Shown piece by piece: positions 9,892 through 20,511 of a stretch of DNA of 54,065 bases. The translations under genes and the position numbers were made by a program. Source of the DNA: Fragilaria radians (taxonomy: Eukaryota > Bacillariophyta > Fragilariophyceae > Fragilariales > Fragilariaceae); contig CAAAJI010000004.1 in the NCBI GenBank assembly GCA_900642245.1, forward strand, positions 57,986 to 112,050, in the 5' to 3' direction. Position 1 is the first letter of the stretch. The number at the start of each line of letters is the position of its first letter. The notes beneath the pieces were generated by a model. That model saw nothing but the letters and a program-made list of their open reading frames with translations. It was not told where the DNA came from and made no database searches.

Positions 9892-10956
9892 TTGGAATTG
9901 TTTCCATCTTGGACACGACGACCTACATCTTTCAAAACGAGAAGATACATATTCTTGATGTGGATAGTAGTCGTTTTTGGTTCCATCCTGTTGTCCATGG
10001 TAGGTGGCCTACAGACACCGCTTGGGAACAATGGCATTGGTAATCCTTGGGACTTTCTTGGGAAGAACATTTGGGGCAAAACACCCTCGAGGAGTGGAAA
10101 GACTCCAGTTTCGATCCTTGTATGTCCTGCTCAATTTTGTGTCCCCATCGATTACGATATATTGTTTGATAATCTCCGTCAATCTTTGGGGGAAGATTGT
10201 TTGGGGACTTGTCGTGTCGCACCGTTACCACGTACCGAATGGATTAAGGTAGCCAAAAGTCTACCCACTAGAGAATATTTGGATGGGACACTTCAAAACT
10301 ATAAAACATTGAGCTGGTATTTTGATGCTATTGAAGTTGCCCTGAATGAAATTTTGGAAGAGCAGGGTCCCAATGCTAACATTTGCATTATTGGTCATAG
10401 TATTGGTGGGTGGGTTGCCCGTGCCTTCCTGGGAGGTTTAAGCCAGTCGACGTCACCAACAATGAAATGGGCGCAAGGGAGGGTTACATCACTGGTGACA
10501 TTGGGAACACCACATATTTCTCCTGATGGAGCATTAGTCGATCAGACTCGAGGTCTACTTCGGGAGGTGGAGGCAACTCCCGAATGTTCAGCGAGTTATT
10601 TGACACAACGGGGCATATCTGTAATTTGTGTGGGTAGTTCTAGTTTAAGGGGAGACTTTTTTACCACCAATCTTGAAGAATTTGTGGCGGCAACGTCCTA
10701 CCTACCCCTTCTTGGGAGATTGGATAATTCGATTCGTGGAGATGGGATAATCCCAACAGAGTTGGCATTCTTAGAATCGCCTGCAAGGTCTGTATTGCTG
10801 GATGTTTGTCCTGAGACAGGTGACTTGATCCGTCATGCCCATGTCTTTCCCACTCCGTGGAATCTTTGGGATGGAAGTGCTGCATCGATTTCACTTCCAT
10901 TTACATGGTATGGGTCCTCCAGTGTGATCGGAACATGGGCTCAATACATACGGTAA
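9892..10956 (+). CDS. Alpha/beta hydrolase (lipase-like), membrane or organelle targeted
   Basis: 354 residues, single exon. The nucleophile elbow G-H-S-I-G-G lies at 168-173, with Ser170 as the catalytic serine. An acid candidate is Asp283 in 'R-G-D-G-I-I-P', and a His candidate is His314 or His316 in 'R-H-A-H-V-F'. The order and spacing fit a PGAP1-like or plant-plastid-like lipase/esterase. A hydrophobic stretch at about 19-38 gives an N-terminal anchor or signal; Met23 is an alternative start that would begin directly at the signal. The substrate cannot be told from sequence. It is convergent with coronin downstream (89 bp between stops). Sure of the fold; unsure of substrate and location. 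Confidence 0.85.
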   Translation: MELFPSWTRRPTSFKTRRYIFLMWIVVVFGSILLSMVGGLQTPLGNNGIGNPWDFLGKNIWGKTPSRSGKTPVSILVCPAQFCVPIDYDILFDNLRQSLGEDCLGTCRVAPLPRTEWIKVAKSLPTREYLDGTLQNYKTLSWYFDAIEVALNEILEEQGPNANICIIGHSIGGWVARAFLGGLSQSTSPTMKWAQGRVTSLVTLGTPHISPDGALVDQTRGLLREVEATPECSASYLTQRGISVICVGSSSLRGDFFTTNLEEFVAATSYLPLLGRLDNSIRGDGIIPTELAFLESPARSVLLDVCPETGDLIRHAHVFPTPWNLWDGSAASISLPFTWYGSSSVIGTWAQYIR

Positions 10957-11045
10957 ATAAGGAACTCTCAAGTTCCAAATGATATCAATTCTAATTAAGA
11001 ATTTTCAAGAGTACTAGTATTATCACTTAGTTTCCTATTCTGAGT

Positions 11046-12570
11046 TCAGTCTAAAGAGAGTCCATTGGCCTTTAATTTAGCCTCCAATGCCTTAATCTTG
11101 GCAGTGGCCTGATCCAATTCCTTGGAAAGTTGAGATACAGTTTTGAACATCCTTTTCTTTGTTGCCTGACCTCCCGCTGCAGCAGGATCTAGAGACATGG
11201 TTACTGGTAGTTTGGAAGAACCAGCGAACCATTCTTCTCCTGAATGAGCAGGAGCAGGTGCAGGAGCCTCGGGGAATATATCATCTTGAAACGCATCCGA
11301 CTTACGTGGGACACAAAAGCTCAGTGGATGGATACCCTGATTGGCAGTGAGTTTCATCAATCGTGCTGTTTCATGTTGCATGACATTAAGGCCTCGTTTA
11401 GGAACCATACATATACCCTTTGACGGCTGCGTTGAGCGGAAGCCATCGTTTAACCTGTGAAGGTAGGGATCTTTATCTTCAAATTCGAAAATACGTATCT
11501 GGCCGTCACCCTTACCACAGAGATAAATGACATTGGTGTCGTTGTCATATAAGGGTAGAAGAGCTCCTGAAGCAGTATCAATAGTTTCTGTGCAAAGTGG
11601 CTTGGAAAGATTTTTTAGATCCCAAATTTTGACTTCTCGTGCCGAAGTTTTGGATGCCCCAGATGTCATTAATTTACCACTATCACCCAAATAGACAACC
11701 TTAGTACTCTTCATACCCTCATGGGCATTTTCCACAATGGACACGAGATCAGGTTTGCGTCCATCCAAAATGCGGATCGCTCTATCTTTACAAGAGATGG
11801 CATACATGTCACCTCGTATGTCCCATGCTATGTCATGTATCAAATCTGGAATATTTTCAAAGGATACGATAGGGTCTCCTTTTTCAATGTCCCATGTCTT
11901 GACAGTGTAATCAGCACTGGCAGAAAGAAGAATGTTATTGGCAGTGGGATTGTATCGAAGTAATGTAACCTTCTTTCGATGACCCGTCAAGTCCGTTAGG
12001 GATTCAGTCAAATTCTTGCCAGCTTTCGCAAATCCCTTTTCATCTGTCGGTTCCCAATCCTCTGGGATACTCCATATCTTGATTGTAGTGTCTTCACTAG
12101 CGGAGGCAAACATACTGTCATCAAATGGATTAAAATCAAAATCAAGTACGGATCCCGTGTGCCCCTGTGCTACAGCGATGTGCTATCCTCAAAACGACCA
12201 GGTCGGTCCAAACGTCCAATGCACATCGGACCTCCACCACCTTGCAAGGCTACCACAAAGTACTTTGCGGATGCTTTAATGTACTGTTGATCACCAGTCA
12301 CTGTCGATAGACGCATCCCGGTAAAACATTGCTGTAAATGCGAGAGAAAATAGAGGGGAAAAGGTAAGTTCAGGATCTATTTCACATCGCTGTCTTCCTT
12401 CTGTATTTTTCGTGTTACTGGTACTTCCGACGTTTTTCCACAATTTTTGTAATCTTGATAATGATAACTACCACACAGCAACACAACGAAACTACAAAAA
12501 CACTTACGTCTGGTTTAGGTTGATCACAAAAGACATGGCGAAACTTGGAAGTACGAATGTGAAATGACAT
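11046..12570 (-). CDS. Coronin, two exons, with an apparent one-base deletion
   Basis: Exon 1 is 12508-12570 (21 codons) and exon 2 is 11046-12331; the intron of 176 bp has GTAAGTG and TTTACAG ends. Exon 1 has the coronin signature (K-F-R-H-V-F) and exon 2 starts with the Q-C-F...R-L-S-T-V-T block. WD repeats follow, then a coronin-type unique region and a C-terminal coiled coil (from M-F-K-T-V to the end), which in the family mediates oligomerisation. Coronins bind F-actin and regulate Arp2/3 and cofilin in the cytoplasm. The frame breaks at about 12172-12173: the reading 'R-F-E-D-S-T-S-L' runs into TAG, while the adjacent frame continues with 'A-Q-G-H-T-G-S-V-L'. One base is missing between them; the corrected length is about 449 residues. 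This is either an assembly error or a pseudogene. Confidence 0.88.
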
Positions 12571-13544
12571 TTTCAGTGGGGGGAAGGGAGGAGCAAGTCA
12601 ATCGATTGCGTTGATCTCTAAGGAAATCCCTGATAGGACGGTGATAGGTCAAATAAGGCGCTTGGATTACCAATGTAAATTTCGTGCCACTCCATTTAAG
12701 GAAGTTTTACTACACGTCCTACTACGCTTGTGGACCAGAACATCCCAAAACAAAAAATTTCATTGGAGTACTCCGAGCGAGCACCTTTTCCTATGTCCGC
12801 GCAAAGAAGTAATAATAGTCAGGAAAATCATAAATAACGATACGTCTTAACAGGAACCTTAATCCTGATATCAACCGTTGCTGACCGTTACTGTCTACAT
12901 CGGTTCATACATTTTTTCAAAATTACTGAGGCACTAAGAATTCCTACAACTGAGGTGCGCCAACAGTATCTCTCTTTCATTACTTAGGTTAGGTGTTTGT
13001 AGGGTGCGCATGACGTAGGAGTACAACATTACTTTTTTCAAACTAAGGTAATTTCAATATCAAGAAACACTTCTACTACATCTTGGACCTTCATGTCATT
13101 AATTCATTCATTATCTCATCAATCTTGAATCTTCAGCTATCATTATTTCCTCATGAACGCAAATCCTCTTCTTCTTGCACACATGTGTTAAGAAGTTAAC
13201 AAATATAACCAGGATTGCTTAAATTAGCATTACTATGCAAAAATGTACTTAGCATGGTTAAACGTATATAAGATAATAAATATGCATAGAGAGTAGAAAA
13301 GCAAAGGATGTTATCTCAAGGATTAGCTATAGTCAAAAAGGACATATCGGACGATCTTTAGGATTAATATGCACAAGGATAGGACTTTCCCAGAGCATTT
13401 GAATCAAACATTCAACAAATGGTGGAGTCGACCTTCTCGACAGTCATCTCAATTCCCTTGTATACATAGTAACTAAATCTCGAAAGATGCTTTAAGAAAG
13501 TTGCTTCCATGACTGGAGATTGATAGACTTTCAACGTTTGGCTT
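12571..13544. other. Intergenic, no gene seen
   Basis: Upstream of coronin and downstream of the metallophosphatase. Only short frames occur, without recognisable domains, and no repeat was noticed. Confidence 0.4.
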
Positions 13545-14399
13545 TCATTTCAGAAAACGTTGAATGTTGAATGTACTATTCAAGGTTTTCCTTTTGGGGT
13601 CAGGATCGATAGTAAATCTGACTATAGGTTCCACAAGTCCTCGAGTCAGTCGTACACGAAGAAGATTTCCAACGTTATGGTAGCGAAGGTCGTAGGACCA
13701 TTTGTGGGAATCGCCACACAAATATAACACTGGAATTTTCTTTGGAAATTTGAATCGAAGAAAGAGAATGAATGGATTGAAGAATGATGACTGATCCGGT
13801 CCAGGATCCGCATGACCAAAAAGAACGACTGCAGATACTTTTTCTTTGTTCTGGAGCATCAATCGTTTCACCCAAGTGAGCTGATCCGCATGACGAGAAT
13901 CCCATTCGTTTTGGTCATGGACTATACCGCCCACGACGTTAAGTCCAAAATAGAGAGTGTTCTTGTGGATAAAGTAAAATATTTCAGGACGATTTGGCAT
14001 CTGTCCAACCTTTAATTTGTGCTCCCAATGCTTTTTATCATATCGTGCAAATGTTTTCCGCCATAGACTTAAGGCTTTAGCTGGTGAAATGTTTGTACAG
14101 TCATTAAATTCGTTGTCTCCGACAATCACAAAGACTGGAATTGGAGATAGTCTCAACTGCATGTCAATCTCATACAACGTTTCTTTATCGCACCTGGCTG
14201 GACCGCGTTTAATGTCCCCCAAATGAATTAAAAACTCGGCATTCTTCCCCAGAAAAAGCATATGAATGCCGAGCATGGCTTTGTCGCGAGGTGAATAGGG
14301 GACATCCGCAATTGCCCAGAATGATGTGGTATTCCGATTTAGCTTGGAAGCGTTGGTGACAACCAGCAACAAAAATAAGGACAAAGCCGTAGAAACCAT
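13545..14399 (-). CDS. Secreted calcineurin-like metallophosphatase
   Basis: 284 residues, single exon. The N-terminus is a clear signal peptide (about residues 1-17, A-L-S-L-F-L-L-L-V-V-T). The metal-ligand motifs of the calcineurin-like phosphoesterase fold are in order: A-D (31-32), H-L-G-D (59-62), G-D-N-E (94-97), G-H (195-196) and C-G-D-S-H (228-232). An exact substrate cannot be given; phosphomonoesters or cell-surface phosphate scavenging are possible. A dibasic, Pro-poor C-terminus follows with no membrane anchor. Confident in the fold and secretion. Confidence 0.85.
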   Translation of the reverse strand: MVSTALSLFLLLVVTNASKLNRNTTSFWAIADVPYSPRDKAMLGIHMLFLGKNAEFLIHLGDIKRGPARCDKETLYEIDMQLRLSPIPVFVIVGDNEFNDCTNISPAKALSLWRKTFARYDKKHWEHKLKVGQMPNRPEIFYFIHKNTLYFGLNVVGGIVHDQNEWDSRHADQLTWVKRLMLQNKEKVSAVVLFGHADPGPDQSSFFNPFILFLRFKFPKKIPVLYLCGDSHKWSYDLRYHNVGNLLRVRLTRGLVEPIVRFTIDPDPKRKTLNSTFNIQRFLK

Positions 14400-15205
14400 T
14401 GCCGCTTGTGCTTAAAGTTTTTATCGGATTTCCCTTCAATTGTTTCTACATGCCAACTTTTTTGGCAAATTTTGTCGAACTAATTCGGAGTATAGTATTT
14501 GTATATCATGTGTCCTTTTAAACAAGTAACGTAAATGAAGGATTACTTATCTTTAAAATTGTTTCACAAGCATTTGTCATGGAACATGCACGACTGCAAG
14601 TATGCATCTAGCAATTTTAACAAATGAATGGCACAAGGAAAAGTGAAGAAGAAGGGAAATAAACGATAGGAAAATAGTGCTACAGTTGATTCTAAAACGT
14701 TTAAAGTGTAATTAGGTTCAACTAAATGCTAATTGAAGCTGTAAACGTCAATCTCTTTCCTATTATTGCTGAGACTAAGGGAGTCAATACGGATCATGCC
14801 AGGCGCTGATGAAATTGATCTTTTTATGAAGCCAAATTTAGGGTCAGATAGAAATAGTTTAATTAATCTTACAATATCGCTGAGACTAAGGGAGTTAATA
14901 CGGATGATGCCAGGCGCTGATGAAATTGATCTGTTTACGAAGTCCAGATTTAGGGTCAGTAAGGAATAATTTAATTAATCTTGAAATATCGTATACAAGA
15001 TGCACCTTAATCCATGGCCGAGAAATTTGTGCAGACGTTTGTTTCACTGAGATACAGAAATTAGAAAACCCGTAAACTATTCCTTTTTCATCCATAGAGA
15101 ACTGTCCTAAGAGGATTATGAGCCAAGGCATTGTTGCGTTAGTACAGAGCAGAATCTGACGAGCAATCCGTGTCTTGAAAGCACTGATATTGTATCGGCA
15201 ATATA
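14400..15205. other. Intergenic region with a 111-bp duplication
   Basis: No gene is recognised. The middle contains two tandem copies of a 111-bp unit (14769-14990). The rest is AT-rich with no feature that I could support. Confidence 0.4.
14769..14990 (+). repeat. Tandem duplication, 2 x 111 bp
   Basis: Copy 1 is 14769-14879 and copy 2 is 14880-14990. Both contain 'ctgagactaagggag', 'ccaggcgctgatgaaattga' and 'tttagggtcag'. The period equals 37 codons, so an open frame runs through both copies, but most differences between the copies would change amino acids, which argues against coding constraint. Confidence 0.85.
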
Positions 15206-16124
15206 TTAAAATCTTTTCTTTGTACGAAGTCCCATTTCATTTCTATGCTTGCTCCGCTTTCGTTTTTTGACGGCATCCGTTGGCAACGACGTTTCTATGT
15301 TCTCAGCGGCAACAGTTTGGGGAAGCGTTATGGCACCTTCCGTCGAAGACTTTCTCTTTTGACGTTGCTTGGGATTTGGGCGTTTGTTTGTGGGGATCAC
15401 CTTATTTTGTCGTAAATCATTTAGGCTTCGTAGTAAGGATTGCGATTGCCAAAGATCACTTTGTTGTAACTTTGTCACTAAATCCTTACCGATTCCACAA
15501 TACCATAGCGAATTGAAAGGAGGTGAATCCTTTCCAGTTCCTTCTGGATGATCGTATTCATACGGCCTTGATGGAACGAGATAAACGATATCGGAATCAT
15601 GATTATGCTTCATCACAGGATTCAAAAACGTGTACAGCAAGAACAAAATTGAGTTCATCGAATTTCATGGAAGACGCCCTTATACCCTCATGAAACCTTA
15701 CCTTCTCCAAAAGGTTTCGATAGTATTCACGTGCAGCTACGTAATTGGGCATTAGAACAAAGAATGGTCGACTGTGTGTCCTGAGTTGATCGAGGGCAAA
15801 TTCCAAACATCGTTTCTTGTGTTGGTCACTGAAAGGAGGATTAGTTACCATCGTATCATGAAGGGGAATTTTGTTATTGTCAATATCGTGATAGAAATCT
15901 CGCTGCTCATGTATGACATTCATAAATCCCAATTTGTTCAAAAGTTCCTTGGTGCGACCATTGCAAAAGTAAGGATCGTAAATTCGATGAGAGTTTCGAG
16001 ATTTAGTTTCTCCATGTACAAAATCCAACAAAGGAAGGATATCACGATATGCAATCTCAGGAGTTTCAAAGTGATCGTTGTAATCCACCGGATAAGGGAA
16101 GCTTCGGTTCCATCGTGGAAACAT
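15206..16124 (-). CDS. NPPF-type methyltransferase-like protein with basic tail, two exons
   Basis: Exon 1 is 15702-16124 and exon 2 is 15206-15607; the 94-bp intron starts GTAAGG and ends GATGAAG. Splicing joins '..N-L-L-E-K' to 'H-N-H-D-S-D-I-V-Y-L' in phase 0 and gives 274 residues. Exon 1 has a SAM-pocket-like 'Y-D-P-Y-F-C-N-G-R-T' block and a T-N-P-P-F motif, the catalytic motif IV of amino-group methyltransferases (N6-adenine or Gln/Asn type). The C-terminal third is rich in Lys/Arg clusters (K-R-K-R-S-K-H-R, K-K-R-F) that look like nuclear localisation signals. The likely role is methylation of a nuclear substrate, RNA or protein; the substrate is not deducible. The splice call rests on frame continuity. 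Confidence 0.75.
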
Positions 16125-18299
16125 GGTGGAAAGTCACCGTCGTCTCCGAATGAGTTGACTAAAATCGACAGTACGGACGGCGAGTACGGACTTCAAAGGA
16201 ATTTTTATGTTAAGTTTAACTTCGCCATTACAGATGATCTGAAAACATACTTTTAGGTGGCAAATTCCGATGTTGAAATAGTCAAATTAGTTGAATTAAA
16301 GTTTGCGATCACATCTTATTACTACAGCCTCAAAACGGAGAGTGTTACAGCTAATTTTAAAAAGAAAGAATCAGCACTGATAGTCATAATCTTGAAGCAA
16401 GTTGATTCAGGTTCATGAGCCCAAAAGGGAAATGTGAATCATAATCTTAAGTAAAAGCATTAGCCGTGACCAAAAATCAATAAGAAAAGAAACATACATC
16501 ACACACATAGACAACCCTGCTTAGAGTGTAGGAATATCATATTTGTGTTTACCAGATTATAGCGGAAAACACGTTTCTAGTAAAAGTTGAAGATATAGAA
16601 CAGTGCTTGGAACTAGGACTACAACAAAGGGTGTTAGTAACGTAAAATCCAAAATGTAGCTCTCTTAATATGCATCAAGTCAATGACTGTGTGCGCTAAA
16701 AAGTATTCAGAAGCCTAAGCAAAGAATAAAGTTTCGTTTCACTGCAGAAAATGTATTCATGCTTGAGCAGTGTAAAAATAAGCGTCAACGATTCGCGAAA
16801 AAAACATACTTCATAAGAAAAATCACTGGATAAATCCAATGCCATCAGTCATCTTATTTGTATCCCACTGAGCTGTCATCTAAAATAGATTAATCAAAGG
16901 GATAACATCGATTTTTCTAAATGTGATAATCATGCACCAGAAAGCAAGCATAGGGAAACATTAGAACCGGATTTCCTCAGCTTACAACTTGTTACCACTA
17001 AACCTTTTTTCCTCTGACCTCTGTCTTATTACCTTGACTTATATCTATAGTAGAACATACCTCTACCTAGCACTGTATGATAAATTGTGATCTAGTTTTG
17101 ACTGTTTCAATGTCGGGTCTTGTAGTTGAATCTTGTAAACAGTTGGAGTGTAGCATGATTCAAATGGTTGAATTCATAGAAAATAACCATAATGCAAGTT
17201 CAACGTGAGTTACATGTCATCACTAAATCAGATCAATGAAAAGTTACTTATCGTACTTCAAATATGTTAAGGAAATGAGATGAGAAATTAATCTGTTACA
17301 GGTGGTAATTGATCTTAAATCCATAGAATATTCTTATCCTTCAAACTTACTTGTGCTTAGAGTAATGGCCGTTTCTAATACCAGAAAACAACTATATCTC
17401 ACGACCAATTAAAAACGTTGTAGCCTGATTATTGCTTACAACCTTGTAATAATTATTAAAGTTCAGGAATATCTTTTTTCTTTATGCATTATGCTACGTC
17501 ATAATTTAGAAGATACAACAACATGTTTTCAGAAGAAGTATTTGAGTCAGAACAGACGCTATCTTTCACATCATTCAGTTGAGGACTTACCTTGGCACAT
17601 GAATCAAATTTTTTTATTTTGTGAAGTTATGTATTTTATGAGCATTTTATTTTGTGAAGTTATCTATTTTATGAGCATTTTATTTTGTGAAATTATGTAT
17701 TTTATGAGCATTTTATTTTATGAAGCTATGTATTTTATGAGCATTTAGCATGTATCTGTGTACCAGAGTTGAAGGTGTCTAGATCAACTGGAGCGAGAAG
17801 GTATTGAAAATATTAGTTTTTTAATATTCTAAGTTCTTCGTTGTAGATGTCAAGGTCTAGTACTTGAAGACCATTCCAAAAATGAGATGATTATAATTAA
17901 TTTTTGAAGTTATTGGCATTCAATGTTTCCTTTGTTAAAATCATTTTTTTAATTTTCTAATCAAAGTGCCAGAAAGATGATTCATCACTTTGAATTGCAT
18001 TTAAAAGGTGCTAATGGGATGACAGCTAAACATTCCAACTAACCGCTCCTAGTTAATGTAAAGTTGACATTAAGAGTGGGGGTCACTCGGTAGGAAATAA
18101 CAGTCTTCAATTCGACCGTACTCGTGAAGTTATTTTCTGCGATTTGGTGGTGCGGGAGAGAAGGAAAAGCTGTCGAAAAATCAACGCATCACGTGACATC
18201 TCATAATTTCCAAATTTTGTTAAAGATTATCGGAGGAAGCTCGAACTTATCAACCATTCTGTGCGAGGCCCTTCCAATAGTATCAAATACTGCAGTATT
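16125..18299. other. Long intergenic region, no gene seen apart from a minisatellite
   Basis: About 2.2 kb without a coding sequence that I can support. It contains the 33-bp minisatellite at 17612-17743 and, at its right end, the promoter of the ATP/ADP translocase. No RNA gene recognised. Confidence 0.4.
17612..17743 (+). repeat. Minisatellite, 4 x 33 bp
   Basis: Four contiguous units of 33 bp (17612, 17645, 17678, 17711), each beginning ttttatttt(g/a)tgaag and ending gagca. Because 33 is a multiple of three, the frame stays open and encodes an 11-residue hydrophobic repeat ending Y-F-M-S. The surrounding frame is short and the repeat is AT-rich, so translation is doubtful. Confidence 0.9.
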
Positions 18300-20198
18300 A
18301 TGGTTAAACTAATGCAAGCCATGGGAGCTGCCCTATTCGCAGTTATCAGCCCTACAGGAAATGCGTTTTCAACCGTTCCTCATTTGGCCATTGGACTACA
18401 AATCTCCCGCGTCGGTACTTCCTTGGGTTTCAAAACTCCAAGTCTCCATTCCCGTCGGAATAAGCTAGGAAAATTCGTGGTTCCATCTACTGCATCTGCT
18501 ATGGAAGAGGGAGGGAAGAAGAAGGGCTTTTTCCAAAATTTCCGTGACGGCATTCCGCCTGCCGAAGAACGAAGGAAGCTGATCCCTCTGGCAATGATGT
18601 TTTTCTGTATCCTTTTCAACTATACTGTACTTCGAGATACAAAGGACGTCCTTCTCGTGACAGCTCCAAAGAGTGGCGCCGAAGTCATCCCCTTCCTGAA
18701 AACCTATTGCAACTTACCTACGGCCATAGGATTTGCTGCAGTCTACTCAAAGCTCTGCGATCGCATGGAACAGAAAAATGTATTTTATGCCATAGTTATA
18801 CCGTTTCTATTATTTTTCGCGTCGTTTGCGCTCATTATTTATCCAAATAATGCAATTCTACACCCACATGCTTTCGTAGATAAGATCGCAGCTATGCTAC
18901 CTATTGGATTCTCAGCCCCCTTGGCAATCGTAAGAAACTGGAGCTTTGCCATGTTTTATGTATTGGCAGAGATGTGGGGAAGTGTTGTCACGTCCCTTCT
19001 TTTCTGGGGTTTTGCAAATGAAGTCACAACTGTTGAGGAGGCCAAGAAGTATTGTAAGTTATCTGAATAAGGGTATATCACTTTTTTCAATGCATTAACT
19101 TACCTTGTTCATGGTTTCTAGATCCTTTGTTTGGCTTAGGAGCCAACGTCGCCTTGATTTTCTCGGGGCAATATGTTAGATGGGTGTCGGGACTTCGAGC
19201 CGGTCTTGGTCCTGGAGTCGACCCGTGGGCGGTGTCTCTCAGATATTTAATGGGAGCAGTCGTCGTATCGGGAGGAGTTTTGGTGGGAACTTATACCTGG
19301 ATGCTCAAGAATGTCTTGACAGAATCGCCAGCAAAAAAAGCTTCAAAGAAAAAAAAAGTAAAGATGACACTTCGTGAATCTGCAAGATTCCTCTTGAATT
19401 CACCTTACATTCTTAATCTAGCTACGCTGGTAGTTGGATACGGTATGTGCATTAACTTGGTTGAAGTGAGCTGGAAGTCAAAACTCAAGGTAAGTAGAGT
19501 AAGCTTGTTCCTTGATGCGCCTCAGTTAAGTGGTTAACTCTCTCTATCGTTTGAACCCATAGTTAGCTTTTCCGAATCCTAATGATTATTCTGCCTTCAT
19601 GGGGAATTTTTCTTCTGCCATGGGCACCGTAACCCTCTTTATGATGTTAATCGGGAGAGCTATTTTCCAACGTTTTGGTTGGCGCACGGCTGCGATGGTG
19701 ACTCCTTCGATGATCGGCCTGACTGGCATTGCATTTTTTGCATTAAATATTTTTGCAGGGTCTCTCGCACCAGTTGCAGCTTATTTCGGTACAAGCCCTT
19801 TAATGTTGGCTGTGTTTGTAGGCGCTATTCAAAATATTCTCAGCAAAAGTTCAAAATACAGTCTTTTCGATCCATGTAAAGAAATGGCCTATATCCCATT
19901 AGATCAAGAGTCAAAGACAAAAGGAAAGGCAGCAATCGATGTTGTCGGAAATCCTTTAGGAAAGAGCGGAGGTGCAATGATTCAACAAATCCTAATTTTT
20001 GGAGTCGGAAGCCTCGCTGCAGCAACACCGGTAAGTGCAGATTCTCATCCGGGCATTTACGGTTAACATGTCACTCATTTTTCTCTCTAGTATCTCGCAG
20101 TAATTTTGGCTGGTTTGGTGTTTTTGTGGTTTAGGGCAGCAAATTCATTGGCTACACAGTTTGAAGACGCCATGTCGGCGCCTCAGAAAGACGAGTAG
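18300..20198 (+). CDS. Plastid-type ATP/ADP translocase (NTT family), four exons
   Basis: Exons 18300-19053, 19122-19489, 19563-20030 and 20091-20198; every donor is GTAAGT and acceptors end in TAG. The joined protein is 565 residues. NTT-family signatures are visible: 'R-D-T-K-D-V-L-L-V-T-A' soon after the first membrane segment, an 'E-M-W-G-S' block, 'N-L-V-E-V-S-W-K' and the 'Y-S-L-F-D-P-C-K-E-M-A-Y-I-P-L' block with 'K-G-K-A-A-I-D-V' after it. About 11-12 membrane segments are expected. In plastids and intracellular bacteria these proteins exchange ATP for ADP or carry nucleotides. The N-terminus (hydrophobic, then G-N-A-F-S at 20-24) fits a diatom bipartite plastid presequence. The start at 18300 was chosen because the signal begins there; ATG 18261 is in frame. 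Convergent with the GUN4-like gene. Confidence 0.93.
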
Positions 20199-20511
20199 CT
20201 GTTTCGTCTGTGAAAAGATTGTATTTTCCTTGTTCGCCTAATTTACGCCATCTTACCTTGAAGTCTAACATGCCGATTCCATTAACGTACAAACCATGTG
20301 AACCAAAGTACTCGTACAAGTTTGAAATAGTGAACTACTTTAGTTATCAACTAGGAAAGACAAGTAGCTGTTTCATCTGGGAAAAGTTTTTGTCATCCTT
20401 ACATCCGACTAATTCAGAGTTTAGCATGTTCATTCAATTGACTTACAAACCATGTGCATCATAGTACTCTTACAAGTTTGAAAAATGTGAATTATTAAAC
20501 TATCAATTAGG
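20187..20511. repeat. Tandem duplication covering the 3' ends of two convergent genes
   Basis: Copy 1 is 20187-20355 and copy 2 is 20356-20511. Both begin aaagac(g/a)agtagctgtttc and end tatcaa(c/t)tagg. Copy 1 contains the translocase stop codon in use; copy 2 contains the GUN4-like stop codon in use. The internal sequence has diverged, with a deletion of about 10 bp in copy 2. Confidence 0.85.

Noticed and set aside
12149..12176. A 26-nt intron in coronin that would restore the frame
   Set aside because: GT...TAG ends exist and the join is in frame, but 26 nt is far below the 73-176 nt seen in this window, and removal would delete conserved residues; a missing base explains the break better.
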